From positions 6,968,501 to 7,032,500 of the forward strand of contig NZ_CP073720.1 of the NCBI RefSeq assembly GCF_025137375.1: 64,000 nucleotides of DNA, in the 5' to 3' direction. Below the pieces are notes generated by a model. It made no database searches. It was not told the origin of the DNA and saw only the letters and a program-made list of their open reading frames with translations. The stretch's first letter is position 1. Each line of letters begins with the position of its first letter. The translations under genes were made by a program, and so were the position numbers. Below, one piece after another: positions 51,261 to 59,213 of this stretch. Source of the DNA: Dactylosporangium fulvum (GTDB lineage: Bacteria > Actinomycetota > Actinomycetes > Mycobacteriales > Micromonosporaceae).

Positions 51261-52145
51261 TCATCTGGCGGCGGCCAGGGCCATGGCCAGCGCGCCGATG
51301 AGCGGGGCGTCGTCGACGAAGCTGGCAGTTGTCAGGTGCGGCGGGAAGGGCACCGAGCGGGTGAGCGCGGCTGCCACCCGCGGGAGGATGAAGGGGGCAG
51401 CGCCCATCAGGCCGCCGCCGATGACAACACGTTGCGGGTCGAGGATGACGCAGAGATTGGCGATGGTCCGCGACAGCGTGTCCACCGCCTCGTCGAGCAG
51501 CTCACCGACGCCCGGTTCGGTGCGCAGGTCGAACAGTTCGGCGGCGGTCACCTCCCGGCCCAGCAGGGCTGAGCCGCGGCGGGCCAGCGCGCTGCCGGAG
51601 ACCGTCTCTTCCAGCGGGGCGTGGCCGTCGGCGAAGGTGGGCGCGGCGGCGGAGTCGCGCAGGTAGCCGATCTCGCCCGCCGCGCCGTGGGCGCCGGGCA
51701 GGACCCGGCCGCCGGCCACGAGGGCGGCGGCGAGACCGGTGCCCAGGTTGATGTAGAGGCCGACGTCGACGCCGCGGAGGGCTCCCCAGCGCAGTTCGGC
51801 GGCGGCGCCGGCGTTGACGTCGTTGTCGATCGCGACGGGGGTGTCGCCGAATTCGGCGCGCAGGAGCCCGGGCAGGGCCAGGCCGTCCCATCCGGGCACG
51901 TTCGGAGCCAACCGGACCACGTCGTCGCGGACCACGCCGAAGGTCGAGACGCCCACCGCTGCCGGGGTGCCGAGCAGTTGCCGCGCGGCGGTGAGGGTGC
52001 GCCGCACGACCTGGAGCGCTCCCCCGGCACCGTTGGTGCGCAACCGCATCGTGGTGTGCGGGCGGCCGTCGAGCGCGTCGACGGCCGCCGTTCCCAGCGC
52101 GACCTTGGTGCCGCCGAAGTCGATCGCCAGTACGTGTCGTGTCAC
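51261..52145 (-). CDS. ROK-family sugar kinase
   Basis: 294 residues from a GTG overlapping the permease stop (GTGA). ATP-binding AIDFGGTKVALG and the catalytic Asp in VAIDNDVNAGAAAE are present, as is GAAGEIGYL. The usual Cys-rich zinc motif (CxCGxxGCxE) after that is missing, replaced by a RDSAAAPTFADGHAPLEE stretch. It should phosphorylate the sugar imported by the ABC system encoded upstream in the same operon; glucosamine-like substrates are suggested by the nearby GH2 and GH20 genes. Confidence 0.9.
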   Translation of the reverse strand: MTRHVLAIDFGGTKVALGTAAVDALDGRPHTTMRLRTNGAGGALQVVRRTLTAARQLLGTPAAVGVSTFGVVRDDVVRLAPNVPGWDGLALPGLLRAEFGDTPVAIDNDVNAGAAAELRWGALRGVDVGLYINLGTGLAAALVAGGRVLPGAHGAAGEIGYLRDSAAAPTFADGHAPLEETVSGSALARRGSALLGREVTAAELFDLRTEPGVGELLDEAVDTLSRTIANLCVILDPQRVVIGGGLMGAAPFILPRVAAALTRSVPFPPHLTTASFVDDAPLIGALAMALAAAR

Positions 52146-53314
52146 CTCGGCTGGCCTCGTCGTGCGAGCGAGTCGATCGCCACGGCGACGGCGAGCACCG
52201 CGGCGGTCACCATGTACCGCACCGAGGAGTCGACGTTGAGCAGCAGCATGCCGTTGGTGATCGACTGGATCACCAGGATGCCCAGCAGTGCGGCGTAGGC
52301 CCGGCCCCGGCCGCCGAACAACGACGTGCCGCCGATGACCGCTGCGGCGATCGCCATGAGCAGGGTGTCGCTGCCGCCGGAGCTCTGGTTGACCGCGGCG
52401 AGCCGGCTGGCGGCGAGCATCCCGCCGAACGCGGCCAGGGTGGACGCGGCGGTGAAGGCAAGGATCCGGATCCGGGTGACGTTGATACCGGCCCGTCGCG
52501 CCGCTTCGGCGTTGCCGCCGACCGCGTACATGTGCCGGCCGAAGACGGTGTGCCGAAGTACCAGGTCGAGGCACACGACGAGGGCGCCGAAGATGACGAG
52601 CAGCAGTGGCACCCCGCGGTCGGCCGACAGTACGAGCACCGCCAGGGCGAGGACGACGGCGAGACCGGCCAGTCGCAGTGCCAGCCACAGGCCGGAGGCG
52701 ACCGGCAGGTCGGCCTCGCGGCGCGATCGCCGGTTGACCAGCGAGCCGGCGCTCCAGCCGGCCACGATGAGCGCGGCCAGCAGCCATCCCGCCCACGGCG
52801 GCAGCCAGGTGTCGCTCAGCCGCGCGAGAAGCCCTTCGAACGGCAGGTTGATCGTCCCGCCGCGGCCCAGCAGGTACAGCATCAGGCCCTGCCAGCCGAT
52901 CAGTCCGGCGAGCGTGACGACGAACGAGGGCATTCGCAGCTTGGTGAGCATCCAGCCGTGCAGCAGGCCGATCAGTGCGGCGCAGCCGAGCGCGGCCGCG
53001 ATCGCGAGCAGCGGGTTCCAGGCGTGGTGGACGTACAGGATCGTCATGGCCACCGCGCAGAGGCCGCTGACCGAGCCGGCCGACAGGTCGATCTCGCCCA
53101 GCAGGAGCACCATGATGATGCCGAGCGAGATGGTGCCGGTGGCCGCCATCTGCAGGGCCAGGTTGGTGAGGTTCTCCGCCGACAGGAAGTGCTCGTTGAG
53201 GGACCCGAACACGACCGCGATCAGGATCAGGCCGCCGACGACCGGCCATGCGCCGAGGTCGGTACGTGCCGCTGCGCGCAACGGTTGCAGCGGTTTGACG
53301 AGCGTCGCGGTCAT
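52142..53314 (-). CDS. Xylose-type ABC transporter permease (XylH-like)
   Basis: 390 residues from an ATG overlapping the ATPase stop (ATGA). BPD_transp_2 family with LLLGEIDLSAGSVSG and AVIGGTSLFGGRGRAY motifs. It is about 50-60 residues longer than the ribose-type permeases in this window because of an extra helical region around 190-250, as in XylH. It forms the channel of the operon's sugar importer. Confidence 0.92.
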   Translation of the reverse strand: MTATLVKPLQPLRAAARTDLGAWPVVGGLILIAVVFGSLNEHFLSAENLTNLALQMAATGTISLGIIMVLLLGEIDLSAGSVSGLCAVAMTILYVHHAWNPLLAIAAALGCAALIGLLHGWMLTKLRMPSFVVTLAGLIGWQGLMLYLLGRGGTINLPFEGLLARLSDTWLPPWAGWLLAALIVAGWSAGSLVNRRSRREADLPVASGLWLALRLAGLAVVLALAVLVLSADRGVPLLLVIFGALVVCLDLVLRHTVFGRHMYAVGGNAEAARRAGINVTRIRILAFTAASTLAAFGGMLAASRLAAVNQSSGGSDTLLMAIAAAVIGGTSLFGGRGRAYAALLGILVIQSITNGMLLLNVDSSVRYMVTAAVLAVAVAIDSLARRGQPR

Positions 53315-54030
53315 ACGGCACCGCCGGTGATGGCGGCGACAACGGCCTCCGGGGTGGACTCCGCGGTTCGGAAGTCGCCGGCGTTGCGGCCCAGTCGCAG
53401 GACCACGATCCGGTCGCTGACCGCCCGGACGTCGACCAGGTTGTGGGAGATGACGAGCACCGCCAGCCCGCGGTCGCGCAGGCGGCGGATGAGGTCGAGC
53501 ACCTGCGCCGTCTGTTCGACGCCGAGTGCGGCTGTCGGCTCGTCGAGGATCACGACCCGTGGCTCGCCGATGAGCGCCCGGGCGATGGCGACGGACTGCC
53601 GCTGGCCGCCGGAGAGCATCGCCACGGGCACACGGATGTCGCGGATGCGGACGTCCAACGAGGACAGCAGGTCCCGTGCCGAGCGTTCCATCCGGATGTG
53701 GTTGAGCACCGTCCACCGGCGGCGTTCGGCGCCGAGGAACAGGTTGCCCACGACGTCGAGGTTCTCGCAGAGCGCGAGGTCCTGGTGGACGGTCGACACG
53801 CCGAGTCGCTGAGCGTCGTGCGGGCCGGCGATGCGGACCGGAAGGCCGTCCTGCTCGATCAGGCCGTCGTCGGCGATGACGACGCCGGACAGGACCTTGA
53901 CGAGGGTCGACTTGCCGGCGCCGTTGTCGCCCACCAGTGCGACCACTTCGCCGGGCGGCAGGTCCAGGCTCACGCCGTCCAGAGCCTGGACCGCACCGTA
54001 GCGTTTGCTGATGTTCGAAGCGGCGAGCAC
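53311..54030 (-). CDS. Sugar ABC transporter ATPase, single ABC domain
   Basis: 239 residues from a GTG that overlaps the binding-protein stop (TAGTG) with GGCGGGA upstream; an ATG at 54054 is the alternative. Walker A GDNGAGKST, signature LSGGQRQSVAIARAL and Walker B VVILDEPTAALG are intact. It has only one ABC domain, where most xylose/ribose-type importers use a fused pair. It must therefore act as a homodimer. Confidence 0.92.
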   Translation of the reverse strand: MLAASNISKRYGAVQALDGVSLDLPPGEVVALVGDNGAGKSTLVKVLSGVVIADDGLIEQDGLPVRIAGPHDAQRLGVSTVHQDLALCENLDVVGNLFLGAERRRWTVLNHIRMERSARDLLSSLDVRIRDIRVPVAMLSGGQRQSVAIARALIGEPRVVILDEPTAALGVEQTAQVLDLIRRLRDRGLAVLVISHNLVDVRAVSDRIVVLRLGRNAGDFRTAESTPEAVVAAITGGAV

Positions 54031-55106
54031 TACTGGATTCCCGCCTTGGCGCATGCCGGGACGACCGGACCGGTGCAGATGTCCGACGCCTTGTAGAAGC
54101 CGTCCTTGACGATGGTGTCCTTGATCCGGTCGGCGGTGACCGCGATCGGGTCGAGCAGGAACGCGGGGATGTCGGCGGTGCCGTTGGCGACCTTCGTCGG
54201 CGCGGCCGGCTTTTCGCCCTTGGCGAGCGCGACGGCCAGTTCCGCGGACTTCTCCGCCTCCTGGCGGATGTCGAGGTAGATGGTCATGTACTGCTCGCCG
54301 GTCAGGATCCGTTGCACCGCCGCGAGTTCGGCGTCCTGGCCGGTGATCGGCGGCAGGGCCGGGTAGCCGGCGCGTTTCATCGCCGCGATCGCCCCGCCGG
54401 CCATGCCGTCGTTGGCGGACAGCACCCCGACGATGCTGTCCCGGCCGAGCGCGGTGATGGCCTGCTCCATCTCCTGCTGGGCCTTGTCCGGGCTCCAGTC
54501 GGGGGTGTCGAACTCGCGGCCGATCTGGACCTTGCCGTCGAGAACCTTGTGCGCGCCGGTCTTGTAGTCGGCCGAGCTGGGGTCGGTCGGGGCTCCGTTG
54601 ATCATGACGATCTTGCCCTTGTCCACCGTCCCGGCCTTGGTCAGCGCGTCCAGCAGCGCCTGGCCCTGCATCTCACCGACGCGGACGTTGTTGAAGGAGA
54701 CGTAGTACTCGTAGGAGATCTTGGAGATCAGCCGGTCGTACGCGATGACCGGGACCTTCTTCTGCTTGGCCTGGTTCACCAGCGACGCGACCGCACCGGC
54801 GTCGACGGCGTCGAGGACCAGCACGTCGGCGCCCTGCGCCAGCGCGGCCTCCACCTGCTGCTGTTGCTTGGCGGCGTCCTGGTCGGCGTTGGCGTAGAGC
54901 AGCTTGCAGTCGGCGCACAGCGCCTTCACCTTGGCCTCGAACAGCGGCCGGTCGAACGCCTCGTAGCGGGTCGTCTTGGACTCCGGCAGGAACAACGCGA
55001 TCGTCGGCGCGTCATTGCCGGCCTGCTTGTCCCCGGTGCTGCCGCCACACCCGCTGACGACGGTGGCCGCGACGGCCACGACTGCGACGAACCATCTGGC
55101 TCTCAC
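54030..55106 (-). CDS. Sugar-binding lipoprotein (XylF/ChvE-like)
   Basis: 358 residues. The lipobox VVSGC has its Cys at residue 20. It has a type I periplasmic-binding fold with the XylF-like features VIAYDRLI, the NNVRVGEMQGQAL segment and GVLSANDGMAGGAI. It is the first gene of the minus-strand operon binding protein, ATPase, permease, ROK kinase. The divergent ROK repressor gene lies across a 121-bp spacer. Confidence 0.93.
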   Translation of the reverse strand: MRARWFVAVVAVAATVVSGCGGSTGDKQAGNDAPTIALFLPESKTTRYEAFDRPLFEAKVKALCADCKLLYANADQDAAKQQQQVEAALAQGADVLVLDAVDAGAVASLVNQAKQKKVPVIAYDRLISKISYEYYVSFNNVRVGEMQGQALLDALTKAGTVDKGKIVMINGAPTDPSSADYKTGAHKVLDGKVQIGREFDTPDWSPDKAQQEMEQAITALGRDSIVGVLSANDGMAGGAIAAMKRAGYPALPPITGQDAELAAVQRILTGEQYMTIYLDIRQEAEKSAELAVALAKGEKPAAPTKVANGTADIPAFLLDPIAVTADRIKDTIVKDGFYKASDICTGPVVPACAKAGIQ

Positions 55107-55169
55107 GGAGGGGCACCTTTCCTCGCAGGGTTCTCGGGAGCATGTTCTGCCCCGCGACAGCCGGTTGGC

Positions 55170-55200
55170 AAGGTCCTTAACAAAATTGATAAATGACCTT
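55170..55200. promoter_or_regulatory. AT-rich operator-like element between ABC operon and ROK repressor
   Basis: AAGGTC (55170-55175) and GACCTT (55195-55200) form an inverted repeat around an AT-rich 19-base centre, unlike the surrounding GC-rich DNA. Its position between divergent genes fits a ROK repressor site and promoter. Confidence 0.55.
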
Positions 55201-55227
55201 TCCTAACGCGTGTGGCAGGCTGTTCCC

Positions 55228-56427
55228 GTGGAGACCACCGGGACCGCCAGCACGACCAGCGTGCTGCGGGTGATGAACGAGCGAGCCGTGTTCGCCGAGA
55301 CCTTCCGGCTGGGAACGGTGTCGCGACCCGAGCTGGCCCAGCGGACCGGGCTGTCCAAGCCCACCGTGGCCGTGGCGCTCACCAACCTCGAGCGCGCCGG
55401 GCTCCTGCGCCAGGTCGGCACGCGCGCGGGCGCCGCCGGACGCTCCGCGGCGCTGTACGAGGTACGTCCCGAAGCGGGCTGGGTCTTCGCCGTCGACGTC
55501 GGCCGCTCCTACGTCCGCGTCGGTCTGGCCGACCTGGTCGGCACGGTCGTCGCGCGCAAGGACGAGCCGTCGCGCGGCACCCGCGCCCGCGACCTCGTCG
55601 CGCAGCTCACCCGCCTCGCCGGGGAACTGGCCGCCGAGGCCGGCATCACGCGCGACGACATCACGCTCGCCGTCTTCGGTACCCCCGGCATCCACGACAA
55701 GGCGACCGGCGCCCTGCATCTGGCGCCCAACCTGCCCGGCTGGGACCGGCGCGGCAGCGTCGAACGGCTGGCGGGCATCGCCGGCTCGACGTACGTGGTG
55801 GAGAACGACGTCGACCTGGCGGCCGTCGGCGAGGCGACCTACGGGCTCGGCCGCGGTGTGCGGCACTTCGTCTACGTCTCGATCGGCACCGGCACCGGCA
55901 TGGGCATCATGATCGACGGCAAGCTGTACCGCGGCTTCCGCGGCGCTGCCGGCGAGATCGGCTACCTGCCGGTCGGCGAGGGCGACCCCCTGCTGGACGA
56001 ACCCGCCGCGCGACGCCGAGGCATGTTCGAATCGGTGGCCTCGGCCGACGGCGTGGTCGCGTTGGCCCGGCGGCTGGGCCTGCACGACGCGGCAACCGCG
56101 AAGGACGTCTTCGACGCCGCCCGCGCCGGCGACGAGACCGCGCGGCTGGCCGTGTCCCGCGTGGTCGACCACGTCAGCCACGCCCTCGCCGGGATCACCG
56201 CCGTGCTCGACCCGGAGCTGGTCGTCCTCGGCGGCGGCGTCGGCAGCCAGCCCGGTGACCTGCTCACCGCCCCGGTCGCCGAGCGGCTCCGCGATCTCGT
56301 CGTGCTGCGCCCGCCCCGCATCGAGGTCTCCACACTCGGCACCGACGCCGTGCTGCTCGGCGCGCTCGCCGTCGGCCTGGCCGAGGCCCGCGACCTGGTG
56401 CTCGACCGCGCGGCAGCCATCCGCTGA
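55228..56427 (+). CDS. ROK-family transcriptional repressor
   Basis: 399 residues from GTG 55228 with GGCAGG six bases upstream; a GTG at 55210 is the alternative. The N-terminal winged HTH (LGTVSRPELAQRTGLSKPTVAVALTNLERAGLL) precedes a ROK domain with AVDVGRSYVRVGLADL and GAAGEIGYLPVGEG. As in the linked kinase, the zinc-binding Cys cluster is absent. It probably represses the divergent sugar ABC/kinase operon and responds to the imported sugar or its phosphate. Confidence 0.93.
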   Translation: METTGTASTTSVLRVMNERAVFAETFRLGTVSRPELAQRTGLSKPTVAVALTNLERAGLLRQVGTRAGAAGRSAALYEVRPEAGWVFAVDVGRSYVRVGLADLVGTVVARKDEPSRGTRARDLVAQLTRLAGELAAEAGITRDDITLAVFGTPGIHDKATGALHLAPNLPGWDRRGSVERLAGIAGSTYVVENDVDLAAVGEATYGLGRGVRHFVYVSIGTGTGMGIMIDGKLYRGFRGAAGEIGYLPVGEGDPLLDEPAARRRGMFESVASADGVVALARRLGLHDAATAKDVFDAARAGDETARLAVSRVVDHVSHALAGITAVLDPELVVLGGGVGSQPGDLLTAPVAERLRDLVVLRPPRIEVSTLGTDAVLLGALAVGLAEARDLVLDRAAAIR

Positions 56428-56449
56428 CGTCGGCGGCACCTGACGTGGC

Positions 56450-56484
56450 CCGGGGGCGGCAGGACGCCGGCCGGCCGCCCCCGG
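56450..56484. terminator. Bidirectional hairpin terminator
   Basis: Perfect 11-bp stem (CCGGGGGCGGC with its complement at 56474-56484) around a 13-base loop, between the convergent ROK repressor and GH2 genes. Confidence 0.8.
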
Positions 56485-56491
56485 TTCCGGC

Positions 56492-59152
56492 TCAGGGCAC
56501 CGGCACCGACACGGTCGGGACGTTGTAGCCGCGCACCCGCAGGTGGGCGGGTTGCCCGCCCAGGTCGGCGGTGGCGTAGACCGCCGTGATCCGGGTCGAC
56601 TCTCCCGGGAACAGCGAGACGTAGTTGTCGGTGTAGGAGACGGGCACGACCTCGTTTCCGCCATTGCCGGCAGTCACCTCCGGGCGCAGGAAGAAGGCGA
56701 TGTTCGTCGGGCTGGTGTTGGTCAGCGTGACCGTGACCGTCTCCTGCCCGCCGGCGACCGATCGGGACACACCGGTGGTGACGCCGGTGTTGGCGGCGAG
56801 GCTGTTCAGCCCGGTCAGGTTGGCGTAGGTCTTGACGCTGGTGGAGTACCAGTTCTTCTTGTTGCCCAGGGCGTCCGGGGTGGTGGAGTACCAGTAGAGG
56901 TTGTTACTGACGGTCGCGCCGCTCGAGTCCTTCAGCTGCAGGCGGACGAAGTAGGTCGACGTCAGTCCCGTGACGGACGGCAGGGTCAGCACCGACGCGG
57001 ACGCGTTGGCGGGCGCGGTGACCGCGACGCTCGTGGTGTACTTCTGGGTCAGGTCGGGGATGTTGTACACCGTGGCGGTGGCGGTCAGCCCGGTCCGGGC
57101 GGTGAGGGTGGAGTTCACCACGTAGGCGTTGCGGCTGAAGTAGTCGTACGCGATGTGGACCGGCTCGGTCGCCTTCCTGGTGCCGTAGAACGACCCGCCG
57201 GGCTTGAAGTAGTAGTCGTACAGGTTCCAGTGCAACGCCGGCCAGGCGTTGTTCTGCATCCACCAGATGCTGCCGAACGACTGGGTGTGCTGGCGGGCGC
57301 TCCACGCCTCGAAGAACGACCGGGTGTTCTCGTAGTTCATCACCTCGGATTTCTTCGAGTAGTCCGCGGCGCTGGTCGTGGTGCCGTAGCGCCGGTTGAG
57401 CGCGTTGGTGTAGACGTCGGTGTCGGCGAAGACGCTGCCGCCGCGGCCGACGTGGTAGTTCCAGGCCGCGTTGCCGACCGGCCAGGTCTGCGCCGGGGTG
57501 AGGAACCGCGACAGGCTCTCCAGCGGCGGCGGCGCCTCGGTACCCTCCTCACCGGTGGCGCCGAACGCCGAACCCTGGCGGCTGAGGTCCCACCACAGCA
57601 CCGGCGGCTCCCACTTGTACGGACCGTCCATCTTCATGCCCGCGTTGGCGTTGGACCACGTCGCCACGTTGTCCAGGGTGGGGTTCTGCCAGTGCAGCGC
57701 GGCGGCGATGTTCTTGTACGCGGTCAGGTGCGCCGCCGTCGGCGGCATGTCGCTGCCGTAGTTCCACATGAACGTGCTGGCGTGTGCCCGCAGTGCCCGC
57801 ATCTGGGTGTTCAGCGACGCCTGGGCGACGGTGGTCTGCTCCGCCGTCCAGCCGCCGTCGTTCTCCCAGGCGCTGCAGCAGACGAACCCCGGCATGATCA
57901 TGACGCCGGCCGCGTCGGCGAGGTCGTAGAGCTCCTGGTTGCCGAGCGTCCCCTCGAGCCGGATCGTGTTGAGGCCCATGCCCTTCACGTAGTCGACGTG
58001 CGCCCTGTTCGTCCTGGTGTCCCATCGTTGCAGCAGGTCCCAGACGTACCCGCCGCCGCGGAACAGGATCGGCTGCCCGTTGACCTTGTACCCGGCGAAG
58101 GAGGTGCCCTGCACCGTGGTGCGGTAGTCGGTGAACTGCCGTACCCCGAAGTTGATCGTCTTGCTGTCCGACGCCGACCCGGACACGCTCGCCACCGTCG
58201 TGAGCTGATAGAGCTCCGGGCTGCCGAACTGGTAGGGCCACCACAGCACCGGGTTGGTGACGCGCAGCTGCGGGTAGCCGGCGGGGTCGAAGACCACCTC
58301 GCGCCGCTCCCCCGCCGCGAGCGTCACGGTCTGGCTGACCGTGATCGTCGGCTGGCCGGGCTTGCTGACGGTGGCGGCGACGGTCGTGGTGACCGGCGCG
58401 GCGGTCGCGTTGATCACGTCGGCGTACACGGTGAGGTCGGCCCTGTCGGTGGCGGGCAGCGGCAGGACCGTTTTGACGTACGGGTCACGGACGGCGACCG
58501 GACCCGTCGTGTCGACGAACGTGCGGCCCCAGATCCCGGCGTTCATGTCGGGCGCCTCAGGATTCCAGTCGACGGTGCAGACCGACAGGTCGGTGCAGCC
58601 GTGCCGCGGCGGGGTCACCCGGATCGCGACGGCGTTGAGCGCGCCGGGCACGACGGCGCCGGTGACGTTGTACTCGTGCGCGACGAACGTGCCGACCGCG
58701 TCGGCGGCGAGCTGGGTGCCGTTGAGCCAGACCTGCGCCCGGTAGCTCAGGCCCTGCAGCCGCAGCCAGTAGACCTGCCCGGGACTCGCGGCCGCGGCCG
58801 TGAACTGGCCTCGGTACCACCAGTCCTGACCGGTCAGGTCCGGGACCGACTGCAGGTTCGTGCCGGCGTAGATGTCGGTGTAGACATTGTTCGCCACCAG
58901 CCCGGCCAGCACGGTGGAGGGCAGGGTGACCGGATTCCAGCCGGCGGTCGGGTAGCCGACCCGGGAGATCGTGGCGCCGGTGTCGGCCAGGCCGGCGGCC
59001 GAGCGCAGAGCCCAGCCCGAGGTCAGTTCGGTGGAGCCCACGGTGGCGGCCGAGGCCCCGCCGGGACCGAGCGCACCGATGCTCAGGACCGAGGTCACGG
59101 TAAGCACCAGCGCGGCCAGCGACCGCTGAAAAATCTTCCGAGTTCGTGACAT
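56492..59152 (-). CDS. Secreted GH2 glycoside hydrolase, exo-beta-D-glucosaminidase type
   Basis: 886 residues with a signal peptide cleaved near GASA-A (35-36). The jelly-roll sugar-binding domain (~40-215) contains the PDMNAGIWGR motif characteristic of the exo-glucosaminidase/mannosidase branch of GH2. Ig-like domains and the catalytic barrel (~350-620) follow. The acid/base is probably Asp468 (WNYGSDMPP), replacing the usual Glu as in CsxA, with the nucleophile among the glutamates of GATGEEGTEAPP (535-539). C-terminal Ig-like domains complete the protein. It would release glucosamine from chitosan oligomers outside the cell. It is shorter than CsxA, which has an added CBM35. Confidence 0.88.
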   Translation of the reverse strand: MSRTRKIFQRSLAALVLTVTSVLSIGALGPGGASAATVGSTELTSGWALRSAAGLADTGATISRVGYPTAGWNPVTLPSTVLAGLVANNVYTDIYAGTNLQSVPDLTGQDWWYRGQFTAAAASPGQVYWLRLQGLSYRAQVWLNGTQLAADAVGTFVAHEYNVTGAVVPGALNAVAIRVTPPRHGCTDLSVCTVDWNPEAPDMNAGIWGRTFVDTTGPVAVRDPYVKTVLPLPATDRADLTVYADVINATAAPVTTTVAATVSKPGQPTITVSQTVTLAAGERREVVFDPAGYPQLRVTNPVLWWPYQFGSPELYQLTTVASVSGSASDSKTINFGVRQFTDYRTTVQGTSFAGYKVNGQPILFRGGGYVWDLLQRWDTRTNRAHVDYVKGMGLNTIRLEGTLGNQELYDLADAAGVMIMPGFVCCSAWENDGGWTAEQTTVAQASLNTQMRALRAHASTFMWNYGSDMPPTAAHLTAYKNIAAALHWQNPTLDNVATWSNANAGMKMDGPYKWEPPVLWWDLSRQGSAFGATGEEGTEAPPPLESLSRFLTPAQTWPVGNAAWNYHVGRGGSVFADTDVYTNALNRRYGTTTSAADYSKKSEVMNYENTRSFFEAWSARQHTQSFGSIWWMQNNAWPALHWNLYDYYFKPGGSFYGTRKATEPVHIAYDYFSRNAYVVNSTLTARTGLTATATVYNIPDLTQKYTTSVAVTAPANASASVLTLPSVTGLTSTYFVRLQLKDSSGATVSNNLYWYSTTPDALGNKKNWYSTSVKTYANLTGLNSLAANTGVTTGVSRSVAGGQETVTVTLTNTSPTNIAFFLRPEVTAGNGGNEVVPVSYTDNYVSLFPGESTRITAVYATADLGGQPAHLRVRGYNVPTVSVPVP

Positions 59153-59213
59153 TTCGCACCTCCGGCGAGTGTGCGGGGCCGCAAACCGGGGACGTTGCGG
59201 CTCCGCCGGCGGG

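Noticed and set aside
56543..59149. 868-residue plus-strand open frame opposite the GH2 gene
   Set aside because: Perfect antisense shadow of a gene with clear GH2 motifs and a signal peptide.
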